The notes: generated from the sequence alone by a model not told the origin. A stretch of DNA of 64,000 bases from Methanospirillum lacunae (GCF_003173355.1 NZ_QGMY01000011.1:1-64000); one strand, 5' to 3'; shown: positions 43,832 through 52,800, counted from the stretch's first letter. Program-made: numbers and translations.

Positions 43832-45564
43832 TCGATCACCATGAGCACGTCGCCGCTCAGGACCGTGTCGCCAGTGTCGACAAAGATATCGGTGACAACC
43901 CCGTCACGTGGGCTGCTTATCGGGTTCTCCATCTTCATGGCTTCAAGGATAAGCAGGGTCTCACCGGCTTTTACCTCATCTCCACGGCCGACCTTCATCT
44001 CGAGAATCATCCCCTGCATATTACTCCTGACTCCGCCTGGCATATCCTGCTTTGGCGGACCCGAGACCTTTGGCTTCTCCTTTGCCTGTTGATCACCGAT
44101 TGCAAGGATCCGGACTGTGAAGGTCTCACCATCAACTTCCACCTGCATGGAATCGGGCATCTCAAAACCCGAACTCTTCTTAGCAGAACGAGTAGGGATC
44201 TTCTCAGCCTGCCTCTCACCCTTCAAAAATGATGGGGCAATTGCCGGATAAAGGATGTATGTCAAAACATCCTCTTCCTTCTTGATCAGGTCTGCATCCT
44301 GTGCCTCTTTCTTCATCTTTGCATACATTGGGTCCAGGAGATCAGCTGGGCGCTGAGTGATCACCTCCTCATCACCGATGATCAGATTGCGGATCTCATC
44401 AGAGACAGGGCCTGGTGAACGGCCGTAAAGCCCTTTGACATAGTCACGGACTTCTTTGGTAACGTTCTTGTACCGCTCTCCTCCAACCAGGACATTAAAT
44501 ACAGCCTGGCTCCCGACAATCTGAGATGTCGGTGTTACAAGCGGAGGATACCCGAGGTCACGACGTACCTCTGGGACCTCACGAAATACATCATCAAGCC
44601 GGTCAAGTGCATCCTGTTCCTGTAATTGGGAGACGAGGTTTGTGATCATGCCGCCAGGAAGTTGATAAATCAGAACATCACTATCCACCCGTTCGGCAAC
44701 TGGTGTAAAGAGAGCATCGTACTTCTGCCTGATTTTCATACATTCATCCCTGATCTCACGAAGAATGAGCAGATCAATCCCGGTATCCCGTGGAGTTCCT
44801 TTGACAGATGCAACAGTGCTTTCAGTTGGTGGCTGGCTGGTTCCAAGTGCGAACGGAGACATGGCGGTATCAAGGATATCGACACCTGCCTCAATAGCTG
44901 CCTGATATGCCATTGAAGCGATCCCACTCGTGGAGTGGGAGTGCAGATCTACGATTACGTCCATCTCATCCTTTATTCCGGTGATAAGGGCTCGTGTCTC
45001 TTCAGGCATGGCAAGGCCTGCCATATCCTTGATGCAGATAGAGTCACAATCATGGGCGTAGAGTTCCCGAGCCATTTCAATAAACCCTTTTGTTGAATGA
45101 ACCGGGCTTATTGTGTATGAGATGGTGGCCTGCAGGTGTGCCCCTGTCTCCTTAACCCGGGTCATTGACCTCTCCATGTTTCTGATGTCGTTGAGTGCAT
45201 CAAAGACCCTGAAAATGTCTACCCCATTTTTGTATGAGAGATCGATGAACCGATCTACGACATCATCTGAGTAATGCCGGTATCCGACAAGATTCTGGCC
45301 GCGGAGGAGCATCTGGATTGGGGTGTGTTTAAGTTCCTCCTTCAGGGTGGTGAGACGGTGCCATGGGTCCTCATTCAGGAATCTGATGCAACTGTCAAAA
45401 GTTGCACCTCCCCATGCCTCAACTGAAAAAAAACCGGCTTTGTCTATTGCCCGTGCGAGCGGGATCATATCCTCGGTCCTCATCCGTGTTGCGATAAGAG
45501 ACTGATGGGCATCCCTGAGTGTGGTATCGGTGATCTGAAGCTTCGTATTCCGGGCTGGACTCAT
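43828..45564 (-). CDS. pycB: Pyruvate carboxylase subunit B (carboxyltransferase + biotinyl domain)
   Basis: 578 residues. It transfers CO2 from biotin to pyruvate, giving oxaloacetate for biosynthesis. The HMGL-like domain has TDTTLRDAHQSLIATRM at the N-terminus, metal ligands in VDLHSHSTSG near 195, and QLPGGMITN near 303. After a linker, the C-terminal biotinyl domain has the modified Lys in LEAMKMENP near 545. Oxaloacetate decarboxylase alpha chains look alike, but no beta or gamma membrane subunits are adjacent and a biotin-carboxylase gene is. Confidence 0.93.
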   Translation of the reverse strand: MSPARNTKLQITDTTLRDAHQSLIATRMRTEDMIPLARAIDKAGFFSVEAWGGATFDSCIRFLNEDPWHRLTTLKEELKHTPIQMLLRGQNLVGYRHYSDDVVDRFIDLSYKNGVDIFRVFDALNDIRNMERSMTRVKETGAHLQATISYTISPVHSTKGFIEMARELYAHDCDSICIKDMAGLAMPEETRALITGIKDEMDVIVDLHSHSTSGIASMAYQAAIEAGVDILDTAMSPFALGTSQPPTESTVASVKGTPRDTGIDLLILREIRDECMKIRQKYDALFTPVAERVDSDVLIYQLPGGMITNLVSQLQEQDALDRLDDVFREVPEVRRDLGYPPLVTPTSQIVGSQAVFNVLVGGERYKNVTKEVRDYVKGLYGRSPGPVSDEIRNLIIGDEEVITQRPADLLDPMYAKMKKEAQDADLIKKEEDVLTYILYPAIAPSFLKGERQAEKIPTRSAKKSSGFEMPDSMQVEVDGETFTVRILAIGDQQAKEKPKVSGPPKQDMPGGVRSNMQGMILEMKVGRGDEVKAGETLLILEAMKMENPISSPRDGVVTDIFVDTGDTVLSGDVLMVIE

Positions 45565-45633
45565 ATTGCCACCTCTGAATCGGCAGGTTGCGATTCAAAC
45601 AGAAAAGGTTCAACCGGAGACTTTAAAAAAGTC

Positions 45634-46260
45634 TCAGAGTATCACGGAGACTGCCAAAATCAGCACGCAAAATGCTCCGGCACCGATATCAAAATATGAG
45701 GTCACAAAAGAGGGACACAGGCTGCCACCCCCCTGATATCCTCGAAGTGCAAGGACATCAGCTCGTTCACGGGCAAGCCTCAATTGCCTGACAAGAAGAC
45801 TGGCAATAATTGGCGGGAGATTTGTTCCTGAAAGCCGCTGATCTTTCTGCGAGAGCGCGATCCGGGTTCGTCTGAGCTCGTCAGCAAGGATCTCAATTGT
45901 AGATATACTCATTTCCCCGACAAGTCCGAGATCGAATCCATTTCTCCTCCCGAAAAGCCAGACTGAAACATCAAGGAGTTCTCCCGGATACCGCTCATTG
46001 TAGGCCCATGAGGCGATTACAAGTACAATCGATATTCGTATGAGATAGGACACTCCATCGCCTCCCGACCACTCTGTTGCAATAGCAGCTATTGCAGGAA
46101 GCATGAAGACCATGGCACCGGTGCGGAGATCGTGGAATGAGGTTCTTCGATTAGTACAGGTTAACCACCAGACCACTGTGAGAAATGCTCCGGTAAGGGA
46201 GAGAAAGGAAACAATCGAGAGGAGTAACACAACACCGAGCCTTATCCGCGGATCCTGCAT
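45634..46260 (-). CDS. ECF transporter T component (BioN-type)
   Basis: 208 residues from ATG 46260, with GTGGAGG before it; a start at 46284 lies further inside the ATPase gene. Four or five membrane helices and the cytoplasmic coupling helix with ADVLALRGY, the expected Ala-Arg-Gly motif, identify an energy-coupling-factor transmembrane protein. It lies in series with two ATPases and BioY, so it should complete a biotin importer. It overlaps the upstream ATPase gene by 19 bases. Confidence 0.85.
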   Translation of the reverse strand: MQDPRIRLGVVLLLSIVSFLSLTGAFLTVVWWLTCTNRRTSFHDLRTGAMVFMLPAIAAIATEWSGGDGVSYLIRISIVLVIASWAYNERYPGELLDVSVWLFGRRNGFDLGLVGEMSISTIEILADELRRTRIALSQKDQRLSGTNLPPIIASLLVRQLRLARERADVLALRGYQGGGSLCPSFVTSYFDIGAGAFCVLILAVSVIL

Positions 46261-46940
46261 GCCGCCTCCACAAGATCCTGCCATGAGAGTCCTGAAAGTT
46301 CAGGGTCATTCTTCAGAAGAAACCTGATGAGTGGAGGAGGGTTTTTCCAGTGGCGAAGTGCCCCTGGAATATTCCCGATTTCTGAAAGAATCCCCTCCTG
46401 CATCTCCCATAGATGGTTAATTGAGGGAAGAGTAGTGATATCATGACTGATGATAATAGTGATTCCATCCCGATTTTGAGAGAGGTGAGATGAAATCCAG
46501 TACCTGGCTTCCTCATCAAGGCCGGCAAATGGCTCATCGAGTACCATTAGATCATACTTGCCAAGAAGCATGCACGCGAGATGAATCCGTTTGAGTTCTC
46601 CCCGAGAGAGAGTAAGAAGGTCGTCGCAGCCCCTACCCTGAAGTCCGGCAGTCTCAAGAACCTGGTCGGGATCGCGTTTCCAACTAAGGATCTCTTCCAC
46701 GACTGTTGTTGTAGTGATGTGGTATTCAGGAAACTGCATTGAGAGTACAGAAGTCCGTATCCCGTCATATGTCATCCTGCCATCTGCTGGTTCAATCACC
46801 CTGCAAAGAATCTCTCCGAGGGTAGATTTCCCCGATCCCACCTTTCCTGTGAGAAGGTGAACTCCCTGATAAAATGTCCCGCTTGCCAGGAGTGAAAAGT
46901 TATCTCTCCTGATTGAGACCTTCTCAAGAGTCAGATGCAT
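46242..46940 (-). CDS. ECF transporter ATPase (second copy)
   Basis: 232 residues. Walker A GKVGSGKST is at about 32-40, a Q-loop in MQFPEYH near 68, Walker B LMVLDEPFAGLD near 130 and the switch His in ISHD near 158. The signature motif reads LSRGE instead of LSGGE, so this subunit may contribute a weakened site, as in asymmetric heterodimers. It overlaps the first ATPase gene by 17 bases and the T-protein gene by 19. Confidence 0.87.
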   Translation of the reverse strand: MHLTLEKVSIRRDNFSLLASGTFYQGVHLLTGKVGSGKSTLGEILCRVIEPADGRMTYDGIRTSVLSMQFPEYHITTTTVVEEILSWKRDPDQVLETAGLQGRGCDDLLTLSRGELKRIHLACMLLGKYDLMVLDEPFAGLDEEARYWISSHLSQNRDGITIIISHDITTLPSINHLWEMQEGILSEIGNIPGALRHWKNPPPLIRFLLKNDPELSGLSWQDLVEAACRIRG

Positions 46941-47634
46941 ATACGGCCCTCCAGAGGGCGGGGTCTCTAAGTGTCCGGAGAAGGGGGAATCGTTTAGAGC
47001 CTTTTATTGAGCTTTGGTATATCTCATCGGGGGTCCCTGTACGAAGGACCTCTCCTTGTTTTATTACGATCACATGATCAGCAGATGTTACTCGTTCAGG
47101 CCGATGGGTTGCAAACAGAACATGTGGCACACCCACATTCCTGATGATAATATCCACTGTGCCAAGTGTGAATGAATCAAGGTGGGAATCAGTCTCATCT
47201 AGGATTAGAACCTCAGGGTTTGTGATGAGGGCAGAAGCAAGTGCAATAAGGACTTTCTCTCCTCCAGAAAGGGAACGAACTGGCCTGTTAAGCAGATGTA
47301 TAATGCCCATGGTCCTAGCAAGTTCACGTACTGACTCCTCTATTACCCTGCATGGTTGAAATGAGAATCTGAGTGGTGAAGCGATCTCATCCATAACCCG
47401 GGTGAAAGTCATGTTGAGATCAGGGAACTCACCGACCCATCCGACAGTAGTCTTCCGGGGTTCCGTGTTGTTGATCCATATGTATCCTTGAATCGGAATT
47501 TGAATCCCTGCAATCATCTCAAGGAGTGTTGTCTTACCTGATCCATTCGGTCCGGTGATCGCTACCAGCCCTGGTTTAATAGTTAACTCAGGGATGGATA
47601 GACATCCGCACCTGATCGAACTGATGTGTATCAT
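46924..47634 (-). CDS. ECF transporter ATPase (first copy)
   Basis: 236 residues. Walker A GPNGSGKTT is at about 28-36, the signature is SLSGGEK near 122, and the switch His is in ATHRPE near 176. Walker B ends LILDETDSHLD, so Thr stands where most relatives have Pro, but the catalytic Glu is kept. It overlaps bioY as ATGA. Together with the next gene it should form the heterodimeric motor of the biotin importer. Confidence 0.88.
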   Translation of the reverse strand: MIHISSIRCGCLSIPELTIKPGLVAITGPNGSGKTTLLEMIAGIQIPIQGYIWINNTEPRKTTVGWVGEFPDLNMTFTRVMDEIASPLRFSFQPCRVIEESVRELARTMGIIHLLNRPVRSLSGGEKVLIALASALITNPEVLILDETDSHLDSFTLGTVDIIIRNVGVPHVLFATHRPERVTSADHVIVIKQGEVLRTGTPDEIYQSSIKGSKRFPLLRTLRDPALWRAVYASDS

Positions 47635-48179
47635 TGACGGGCTGAGTTATGCGGATTTTTTTCGAGCCTTGCCGCAATCACATAGACTGCTACACCTTTG
47701 ATAAGATCTCCGGGAAGGAAAGGAATCATTCCAGAAACAAGGGCTGCATTGATTGACATTCCTGTAGATAAAACAAGCCAGATGATCCCGAAGAAGTAGA
47801 TGAATGCCGTGGCCAGAAGAAGGCCCGCGATCCTGATTTCACGGGAGACATACTCATATGCAATCCCTGCTGTGAGAACTGCAGGAATAAACCCAATCAG
47901 GTATCCTCCGGTTGGGCCGAAGATGACCCCAAGTCCTGCCATTCCGTTATGAAAGACAGGAAGGCCAAGTGCACCAAGGACGAGATAGAGAACCAGAGGG
48001 ATGATTGCCTGTCTCTTCATCACAGCAGCTGCAAGAAGTACTGCAAGAGTCTGGAGGGTGATAGGGACCGGAAAGATAGGAAGAGGGATAGGTATTGAAA
48101 TCCAGGAAAAAACTGCTATAAGGGCAACAAAAAGGGAACTATTGGTTAGTGTTGTTGCACGGTCCAGGTTGCCAAACAT
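47631..48179 (-). CDS. bioY: Biotin transporter substrate-binding protein BioY
   Basis: 182 residues with about six hydrophobic segments. BioY is the biotin-specific S component of ECF importers. LIAVFSWISIPIPLPIFPVPITLQTLAVLLAA at about 17-48 and GPTGGYLIGFIPA near 89 are the strongest family signatures. It lies three bases after birA and overlaps the first ATPase gene by four. Confidence 0.94.
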   Translation of the reverse strand: MFGNLDRATTLTNSSLFVALIAVFSWISIPIPLPIFPVPITLQTLAVLLAAAVMKRQAIIPLVLYLVLGALGLPVFHNGMAGLGVIFGPTGGYLIGFIPAVLTAGIAYEYVSREIRIAGLLLATAFIYFFGIIWLVLSTGMSINAALVSGMIPFLPGDLIKGVAVYVIAARLEKNPHNSARQ

Positions 48180-48181
48180 CT

Positions 48182-49162
48182 TCAGATATGTACGCAGTCA
48201 CCAGCTATGACTTTCTCTATTTTACCGTTGTCTTTTCTGACTACCAGGGCACCACTCGGATCTATATCAACAGCCTCACCTTCGAAACTATTCCTGAGCG
48301 TGTTGATCCTGACTCTGCGTCCGATAGTGGAGGAGAAGTTTTTCCACTCTCTGATGACTGCATCGTACTCTCCAAGGGTAATCATGTCATACCGGGCCTC
48401 AAACTCTTTTAGGAATGCAGCCAGAAGAGCTGCACGATCGATGTCGTGGTTCACCTCTTCACTTATTGAGGTGATAAGGTGCTTGATGGGCTCGTTCAGT
48501 TTATCAATACTGATGTTAGCATCGATGCCCAAACTTACGAGGCAGTACTTGACCTGTTCTCCCTCAGCACCGAGTTCGAGCAGGATTCCTGCAACCTTCT
48601 TATCACCGATAATGATATCATTGGGCCATTTGATGAGTGCACCAATATCAAACATCTTGCGAAGGACCCGTGCAACAGAAACAGCACCAGCTAAGGTGAG
48701 CATAAACAAGTGGTCGATGGGGATCTTTGGGGTAAGTACGATGGTGATCCAGATTCCTCCGCTTGGGGAGACCCAGGCCCTGCCCATCCGTCCATAGCCC
48801 CCTGTCTGTTCTTCGGCGATGATCACTAAACCGTGGAGGTCGTCAAGTTCACCCTGGTCAGCGAGATCTTTGCCATACCAGATTGTGGAGGGGATACTGT
48901 CGAAGTACCGCATTCTTCTGCCGATAACCTTCGTCTTCAGATGCTTGTACACCACATGGGGTCTGAAATCCATGTTGCTCTTATCAAGCATGTATCCCTC
49001 TTCATCAGAAGCGACAATGTCGTATCCGATTATCCGGAGTTCATTGATATGTTTCCATACAGCTGAACTGGAGATGGAAAGTTCTGTGCTGATATCGCTG
49101 CTTGGTACCGGTTTATCGCTCTTTTCAAGGATTTCAAGGACTTTAAAGGCAGTTGCGTACAT
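48182..49162 (-). CDS. birA: Biotin-protein ligase BirA with N-terminal HTH
   Basis: 326 residues. An N-terminal winged helix (about 1-60, SSDISTELSISSSAVWKHINELR) precedes the ligase. The ligase carries the nucleotide loop GGYGRMGRAWVSPSGG near 128 and the KWPND motif near 176, and it ends with an SH3-like C-terminal domain. It activates biotin and attaches it to the Lys of PycB. The HTH suggests it also represses its own operon in response to biotin, as in E. coli, though no operator was identified. It is transcribed directly ahead of bioY. Confidence 0.94.
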   Translation of the reverse strand: MYATAFKVLEILEKSDKPVPSSDISTELSISSSAVWKHINELRIIGYDIVASDEEGYMLDKSNMDFRPHVVYKHLKTKVIGRRMRYFDSIPSTIWYGKDLADQGELDDLHGLVIIAEEQTGGYGRMGRAWVSPSGGIWITIVLTPKIPIDHLFMLTLAGAVSVARVLRKMFDIGALIKWPNDIIIGDKKVAGILLELGAEGEQVKYCLVSLGIDANISIDKLNEPIKHLITSISEEVNHDIDRAALLAAFLKEFEARYDMITLGEYDAVIREWKNFSSTIGRRVRINTLRNSFEGEAVDIDPSGALVVRKDNGKIEKVIAGDCVHI

Positions 49163-49166
49163 ACGT

Positions 49167-49589
49167 TCACCGTTTAGCGTTGATCTGTTCTGATGGAAGC
49201 GGACAAGGATCCTTTCCGCAGACTTGTTTTAGGATCATGGTCTGATGTTCCATGAGTGTGGCAAGGTCAAAAATGCCAGTGATATCGACGAGACCGATAG
49301 CTGCAATGGAATCTCCTGATTTGTCCCGGACCGGGGCAACGATGACCGGGACCCCTTTGTATGGTCCGGTTTTCGGGGTCTTTTTTATGACCTTGTTTGA
49401 GGAGAGAACCTCATCCAGTACAGGGCCCAGGTATGCACGATCAATAACAACTCCCTCCTCAATTCTGACGCCTGGAGTGTTACGAGCTTTTGCAGTCACC
49501 GGAAGTCTGCCGACAATCTCGTGGATTGACAAGCAGATGGGGATGAGATCTTCGGCTGTTGCATCAGCCGATATGATATAGTGGTCCAT
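49167..49589 (-). CDS. DUF2111 family protein
   Basis: 140 residues. I recognise the methanogen-specific DUF2111 layout: VGRLPVTAKARNTPGVRIEEG near 27-47 and KTGPYKGVPVIVAPVRDKSGDSIAAIGLVDITGI near 73-106. No catalytic motif is obvious; the fold looks PAS- or GAF-like, with small-ligand binding possible. It ends four bases before birA, so it may belong to the biotin unit. Function unknown. Confidence 0.75.
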   Translation of the reverse strand: MDHYIISADATAEDLIPICLSIHEIVGRLPVTAKARNTPGVRIEEGVVIDRAYLGPVLDEVLSSNKVIKKTPKTGPYKGVPVIVAPVRDKSGDSIAAIGLVDITGIFDLATLMEHQTMILKQVCGKDPCPLPSEQINAKR

Positions 49590-49619
49590 CGATATCCCTC
49601 ATATTTCCCTCGCATGCAG

Positions 49620-50240
49620 CTACAATAAGGTTTCGCCCTCGGTCCGGCAAATATCGCGCAGAAATCTTCTGGAAGGGTATTCATGGAGGCTTGTCAGGAT
49701 GATCCTACCTGCGCCGAGCGAGTATTCTACCAAAACCGGAGCCCCCCGCATTCTCATCCTGACTGCCGGCCCTTGTTTGTCAGGTCTATAGCCCTGAATA
49801 TGAGCGTCAGTTTCTGTGTCTGGGATCTGAAAATCACCATCAATAGAAATTGTTTCCGGATAATCCTCGATAATACAGTTGAGGGGATGATCATCCCTGT
49901 CTTCTGGTTTCCCTTCAGAGAACCCGAATCTATATTGAATTATCACTGGAAGCCAATCATATACATCCGGACGATCGATACCTGCGCCAAATGCTATGAG
50001 TGTTCCTCCTCCCTGGATAAACCGACGTATTCTGCCTTCACATGCCCGTAATGCAGGAATGACTGAAGAGTATGCGGGGTTGGCGAACCCTCCGGGAATA
50101 ATTACAGATGAGAATGTTCTTCGGAAAAAGGGTGCTGCGAGCAGATGGGGGGTGACCAGCTCAGCAGTAAAGCCACAGTCCTCTATGAGACGGGTGAACA
50201 TGGTCGGACTGTCCCATATGATTCCAACCCGTCCAGTCAT
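49620..50240 (-). CDS. Class I glutaminase-like (BPL_N-like) protein without catalytic Cys
   Basis: 206 residues. The Rossmann-like order of strands with VIIPGGFANPAY near 46 and GGGTLIAFGAGID near 76 resembles class I amidotransferase or BPL_N domains. The nucleophile elbow reads FGAGID, with no Cys. EYSLGAGRIILTSLHEYP near 172 resembles the end of such domains. It starts two bases after rtcB. In eukaryotes a BPL_N domain is fused to biotin ligase, so the position near birA is suggestive but only that. Confidence 0.6.
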   Translation of the reverse strand: MTGRVGIIWDSPTMFTRLIEDCGFTAELVTPHLLAAPFFRRTFSSVIIPGGFANPAYSSVIPALRACEGRIRRFIQGGGTLIAFGAGIDRPDVYDWLPVIIQYRFGFSEGKPEDRDDHPLNCIIEDYPETISIDGDFQIPDTETDAHIQGYRPDKQGPAVRMRMRGAPVLVEYSLGAGRIILTSLHEYPSRRFLRDICRTEGETLL

Positions 50241-50242
50241 GG

Positions 50243-51688
50243 CTATCCCTTGATGACTCCGAGTGGTTCGAACCGTACAACAAGCCGCGAGATTCCAAGC
50301 CTGTCAACAACCGAGACAACCTCACTACTTGACTTGTATGCTCCAGGTGCTTCCTCTGCTATGGCTCCATCATGAGGGGCCTTCACCATGATTCCTTCAC
50401 GGCCAAGACTTTCCCTCACCTGGCTACCTTTTATGGTCTTTTTTGCCTGGGAGCGCGATAGGATCCGTCCGGCTCCGTGGCAGGTGGACCCGAAGGTCCG
50501 CATCATTGCCTCATCTGTTCCTTTCAGGAGGTATGATGAGGAACCCATGCTTCCTGGAATAATGACTGGCTGACCTATCTTTGAGTAATCATGGGGGACA
50601 TCGGGGCATCCCGGACCGAATGCCCTGGTTGCGCCTTTACGGTGAACGCAGACCTTTGTCAGTTTCCCATCGACAACGTGTTCCTCTATCTTAGCTACAT
50701 TGTGGGCCACATCATAGACTAACTTGATATCATCGTATCCAATCCCACAGCATTTTGCGAGGACGTTACGGATCTGATGGGTGATCACCTGCCGGTTTGC
50801 CCAGGCATAGTTCGCAGATGCAGCCATTCCTCCAAAATATGCTCTCCCTTCTGGTGATGTCAAGGGGGCACACGCGAGTTGCCTGTCCGGCAGGCTGATG
50901 TGATACTTATCTACTGCCCGTTCCAGAATCTGAAGATGGTCTGTGCAGACCTGGTGACCCAATCCTCGTGATCCACAGTGGACCATAATACAGATCTGTC
51001 CTGCTTCGACTCCGAATACTTTTGCCGCTTCAGGATCGCAAATCTCGGATGCAACCTGAATTTCAAGAAAATGGTTACCTGCCCCAAGGGTTCCACTCTG
51101 TGGTACTCCTCGTGACCGTGCTTTTTGTGAGACATGAGAGGGGTCTGCCCCCTTCATACTCCCTCCCTCTTCGCAGTGGGCAACATCCTCCTTCGTTCCG
51201 AATCCTTCCTCAACAGCCCATGTAGATCCATGGATCATCATCTCATCAAGTTGTTTTGGAGAGAGTCGAAGTGAGGACCGGGCTCCGACCCCGACAGGCA
51301 CTGCATCATAGAGTTGATCCAGGATCTCCTTTTTCTTCGTGATATCGTTGATTGTGAGCGGGGTAGTAAGCAGCCTTACTCCGCAATTGATGTCAAACCC
51401 GACACCTCCCGGTGAGATCACGCCGGTATCGTAATCAAATGCTGCAACACCTCCGATGGGAAATCCATATCCCCAGTGAATGTCAGGCATTGCGAGTGAA
51501 TGCCTGATAATACCCGGCATGGTTGCAACATTGGCCAATTGTGTAACCGCTCCTTCCTCAAGTGTTGCTGTCAGGTTTTCAGAGAGGAAAAACCTGCCAG
51601 GCACTCTCATTCCTTCTATAAATCCTATCGGAACCTCCCACTCGAGATCACCGGTCCGCTTTAAACCATTAATCATTGAAGGACTCAC
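50243..51688 (-). CDS. rtcB: RNA-splicing ligase RtcB
   Basis: 481 residues, no intein. RtcB joins 2',3'-cyclic-phosphate and 5'-OH RNA ends, chiefly tRNA exons in Archaea. Metal ligands are in GFDINCGVRLL near 98, GTLGAGNHFLEIQ near 200 and HCGSRGLGHQV near 236; YDVAHNVAKIEEH near 326 and the GMP-accepting His in CVHRKGATRAFGPG near 350 follow. The start is GTG at 51688, overlapping the archease stop as GTGA; an ATG 12 bases on is an alternative. Confidence 0.96.
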   Translation of the reverse strand: MSPSMINGLKRTGDLEWEVPIGFIEGMRVPGRFFLSENLTATLEEGAVTQLANVATMPGIIRHSLAMPDIHWGYGFPIGGVAAFDYDTGVISPGGVGFDINCGVRLLTTPLTINDITKKKEILDQLYDAVPVGVGARSSLRLSPKQLDEMMIHGSTWAVEEGFGTKEDVAHCEEGGSMKGADPSHVSQKARSRGVPQSGTLGAGNHFLEIQVASEICDPEAAKVFGVEAGQICIMVHCGSRGLGHQVCTDHLQILERAVDKYHISLPDRQLACAPLTSPEGRAYFGGMAASANYAWANRQVITHQIRNVLAKCCGIGYDDIKLVYDVAHNVAKIEEHVVDGKLTKVCVHRKGATRAFGPGCPDVPHDYSKIGQPVIIPGSMGSSSYLLKGTDEAMMRTFGSTCHGAGRILSRSQAKKTIKGSQVRESLGREGIMVKAPHDGAIAEEAPGAYKSSSEVVSVVDRLGISRLVVRFEPLGVIKG

Positions 51689-52092
51689 ACATCGAACAAT
51701 ATATCCAGTACATACTCATCGTTCTGTCTGCTGATAGACAGGCCTGAAAATGATATTCCTTTCACTTCACTCCCACCTCCATGAATCTTTCGATCAAACG
51801 GCTCTCCTGAAAGCCTGGCAGTCAGGCCTCCCTCGTTCAAACTCACAGCGATCTCAGAGAAGACGACATTTTCGGTCTCGGTAAGACAGAGAAGTTCAGA
51901 GAGAAAAGCCTGGAGTATTTGTTCATGATCGATACCCGTAACAGTAAAAGAGTAAGTGCAATCAGGGCGGGCAGAACCCTGGTACATGACAGCCATAAGA
52001 GCGTGCCCACATTCTTCAAAGAGCGTCGGTATATCCTGTGCCCAGACGTGCATCAGGATGTCAGCGGTATGTTCACGCTCTTCATAGGGCAT
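51685..52092 (-). CDS. Archease, RtcB activator
   Basis: 135 residues, the usual size. Archease speeds guanylylation of RtcB. The family pattern is HTADILMHVWAQDIPTLFEECGHAL at residues 8-32, a metal-binding Asp in the ADI motif, and LSELLCLTETENVVFSE near 68. The stop overlaps rtcB, so enzyme and activator are coupled. Confidence 0.93.
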   Translation of the reverse strand: MPYEEREHTADILMHVWAQDIPTLFEECGHALMAVMYQGSARPDCTYSFTVTGIDHEQILQAFLSELLCLTETENVVFSEIAVSLNEGGLTARLSGEPFDRKIHGGGSEVKGISFSGLSISRQNDEYVLDILFDV

Positions 52093-52094
52093 AA

Positions 52095-52388
52095 TCAGGT
52101 AGAACCTTCGATCATAGATTCGAGGTGATAGGGAATCATATCCATGTGAATATGATCGATGTACCGTGCCTGGTACATTGAGATGTAAATAAGGTGGTCT
52201 CCTGCTTTAAGCGTAATATCAGTAGGCTTAGCAGGTTTGTATGAGACAGGTAGCAGAACTGGACCACCACAGGAAGTTGAGATTCGGAAATTGGTATTTC
52301 GCTTATTAATATAGGCGATTACGTCATCATCGATGAAGACAGAGTGTGCTCCGGCATCCACTTGGGTTCCGGTGTAGAGATCAGACAT
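52095..52388 (-). CDS. Small conserved-looking protein, unknown
   Basis: 97 residues, no signal or membrane segment. I do not recognise it. Features are STSCGGPVLLPVSYKPAKPTDI near 39-60 and a C-terminal YHLESMIEG. A single Cys in a TSCGG turn could be a metal or redox site. Its ATG lies within the end of the DUF2551 gene and its stop is two bases before archease, so co-translation with the RNA-ligase pair is likely. Confidence 0.7.
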   Translation of the reverse strand: MSDLYTGTQVDAGAHSVFIDDDVIAYINKRNTNFRISTSCGGPVLLPVSYKPAKPTDITLKAGDHLIYISMYQARYIDHIHMDMIPYHLESMIEGST

Positions 52389-52800
52389 CTTCCAGACAGG
52401 TCAGACGGTCAGGGAAAAAATGCTTCTGATGAGGATCTGAAGAAGGTGTCTGCTCTGGTCTTCCACAGTGGGATGAGATAATCCTGCGCACAATTGGGGT
52501 ATGTTTCTCACGCAGACGGTAGATGCGACACCGGTCACGGTCACTACGTGTTCCTACCAATATCCCTATCCTAGATGATACAATTCCGATCATACCTGAT
52601 ACTGAATGATAACTTGTCCTGAACGAAAGAGATAATTTTTCGTATATCTCCTGAATCGAGAGGTCATTGTGGTTTAGAAAGATTCTGAGCATTGCGTACC
52701 GGATTCCCTCATCATCCCCGGCGAGCCAGGACCTAAGGCGCTCCTCAACAATATCATGGCGCTCATCCTGATCAGTCATAATCCGAGGTATCTGGAACAT
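52381..52800 (-). CDS. DUF2551 family protein
   Basis: 139 residues; ATG 52800 or an in-frame ATG at 52779. The helical pattern RLRSWLAGDDEGIRYAMLRIFLNHNDLSIQEIYEKL ... HSVSGMIGIVSSRIGILVG looks like the archaeal DUF2551 family and resembles a winged-helix domain. The last 30 residues are Pro/His-rich and poorly ordered. It is the first gene of the long minus-strand run ending at the flavin protein near 41.9 kb and is divergent from secF. A role in regulating this run would fit but is unproven. Confidence 0.75.
   Translation of the reverse strand: MFQIPRIMTDQDERHDIVEERLRSWLAGDDEGIRYAMLRIFLNHNDLSIQEIYEKLSLSFRTSYHSVSGMIGIVSSRIGILVGTRSDRDRCRIYRLREKHTPIVRRIISSHCGRPEQTPSSDPHQKHFFPDRLTCLEDV

Noticed and set aside
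43828-45564. Oxaloacetate decarboxylase alpha subunit as the identity of PycB
   Set aside because: No beta or gamma membrane subunits are adjacent, while a biotin-carboxylase gene is coupled to it.
46103-46327. Small plus-strand frame opposite the ECF T gene
   Set aside because: It is antisense to an intact membrane protein, with no supporting motif.
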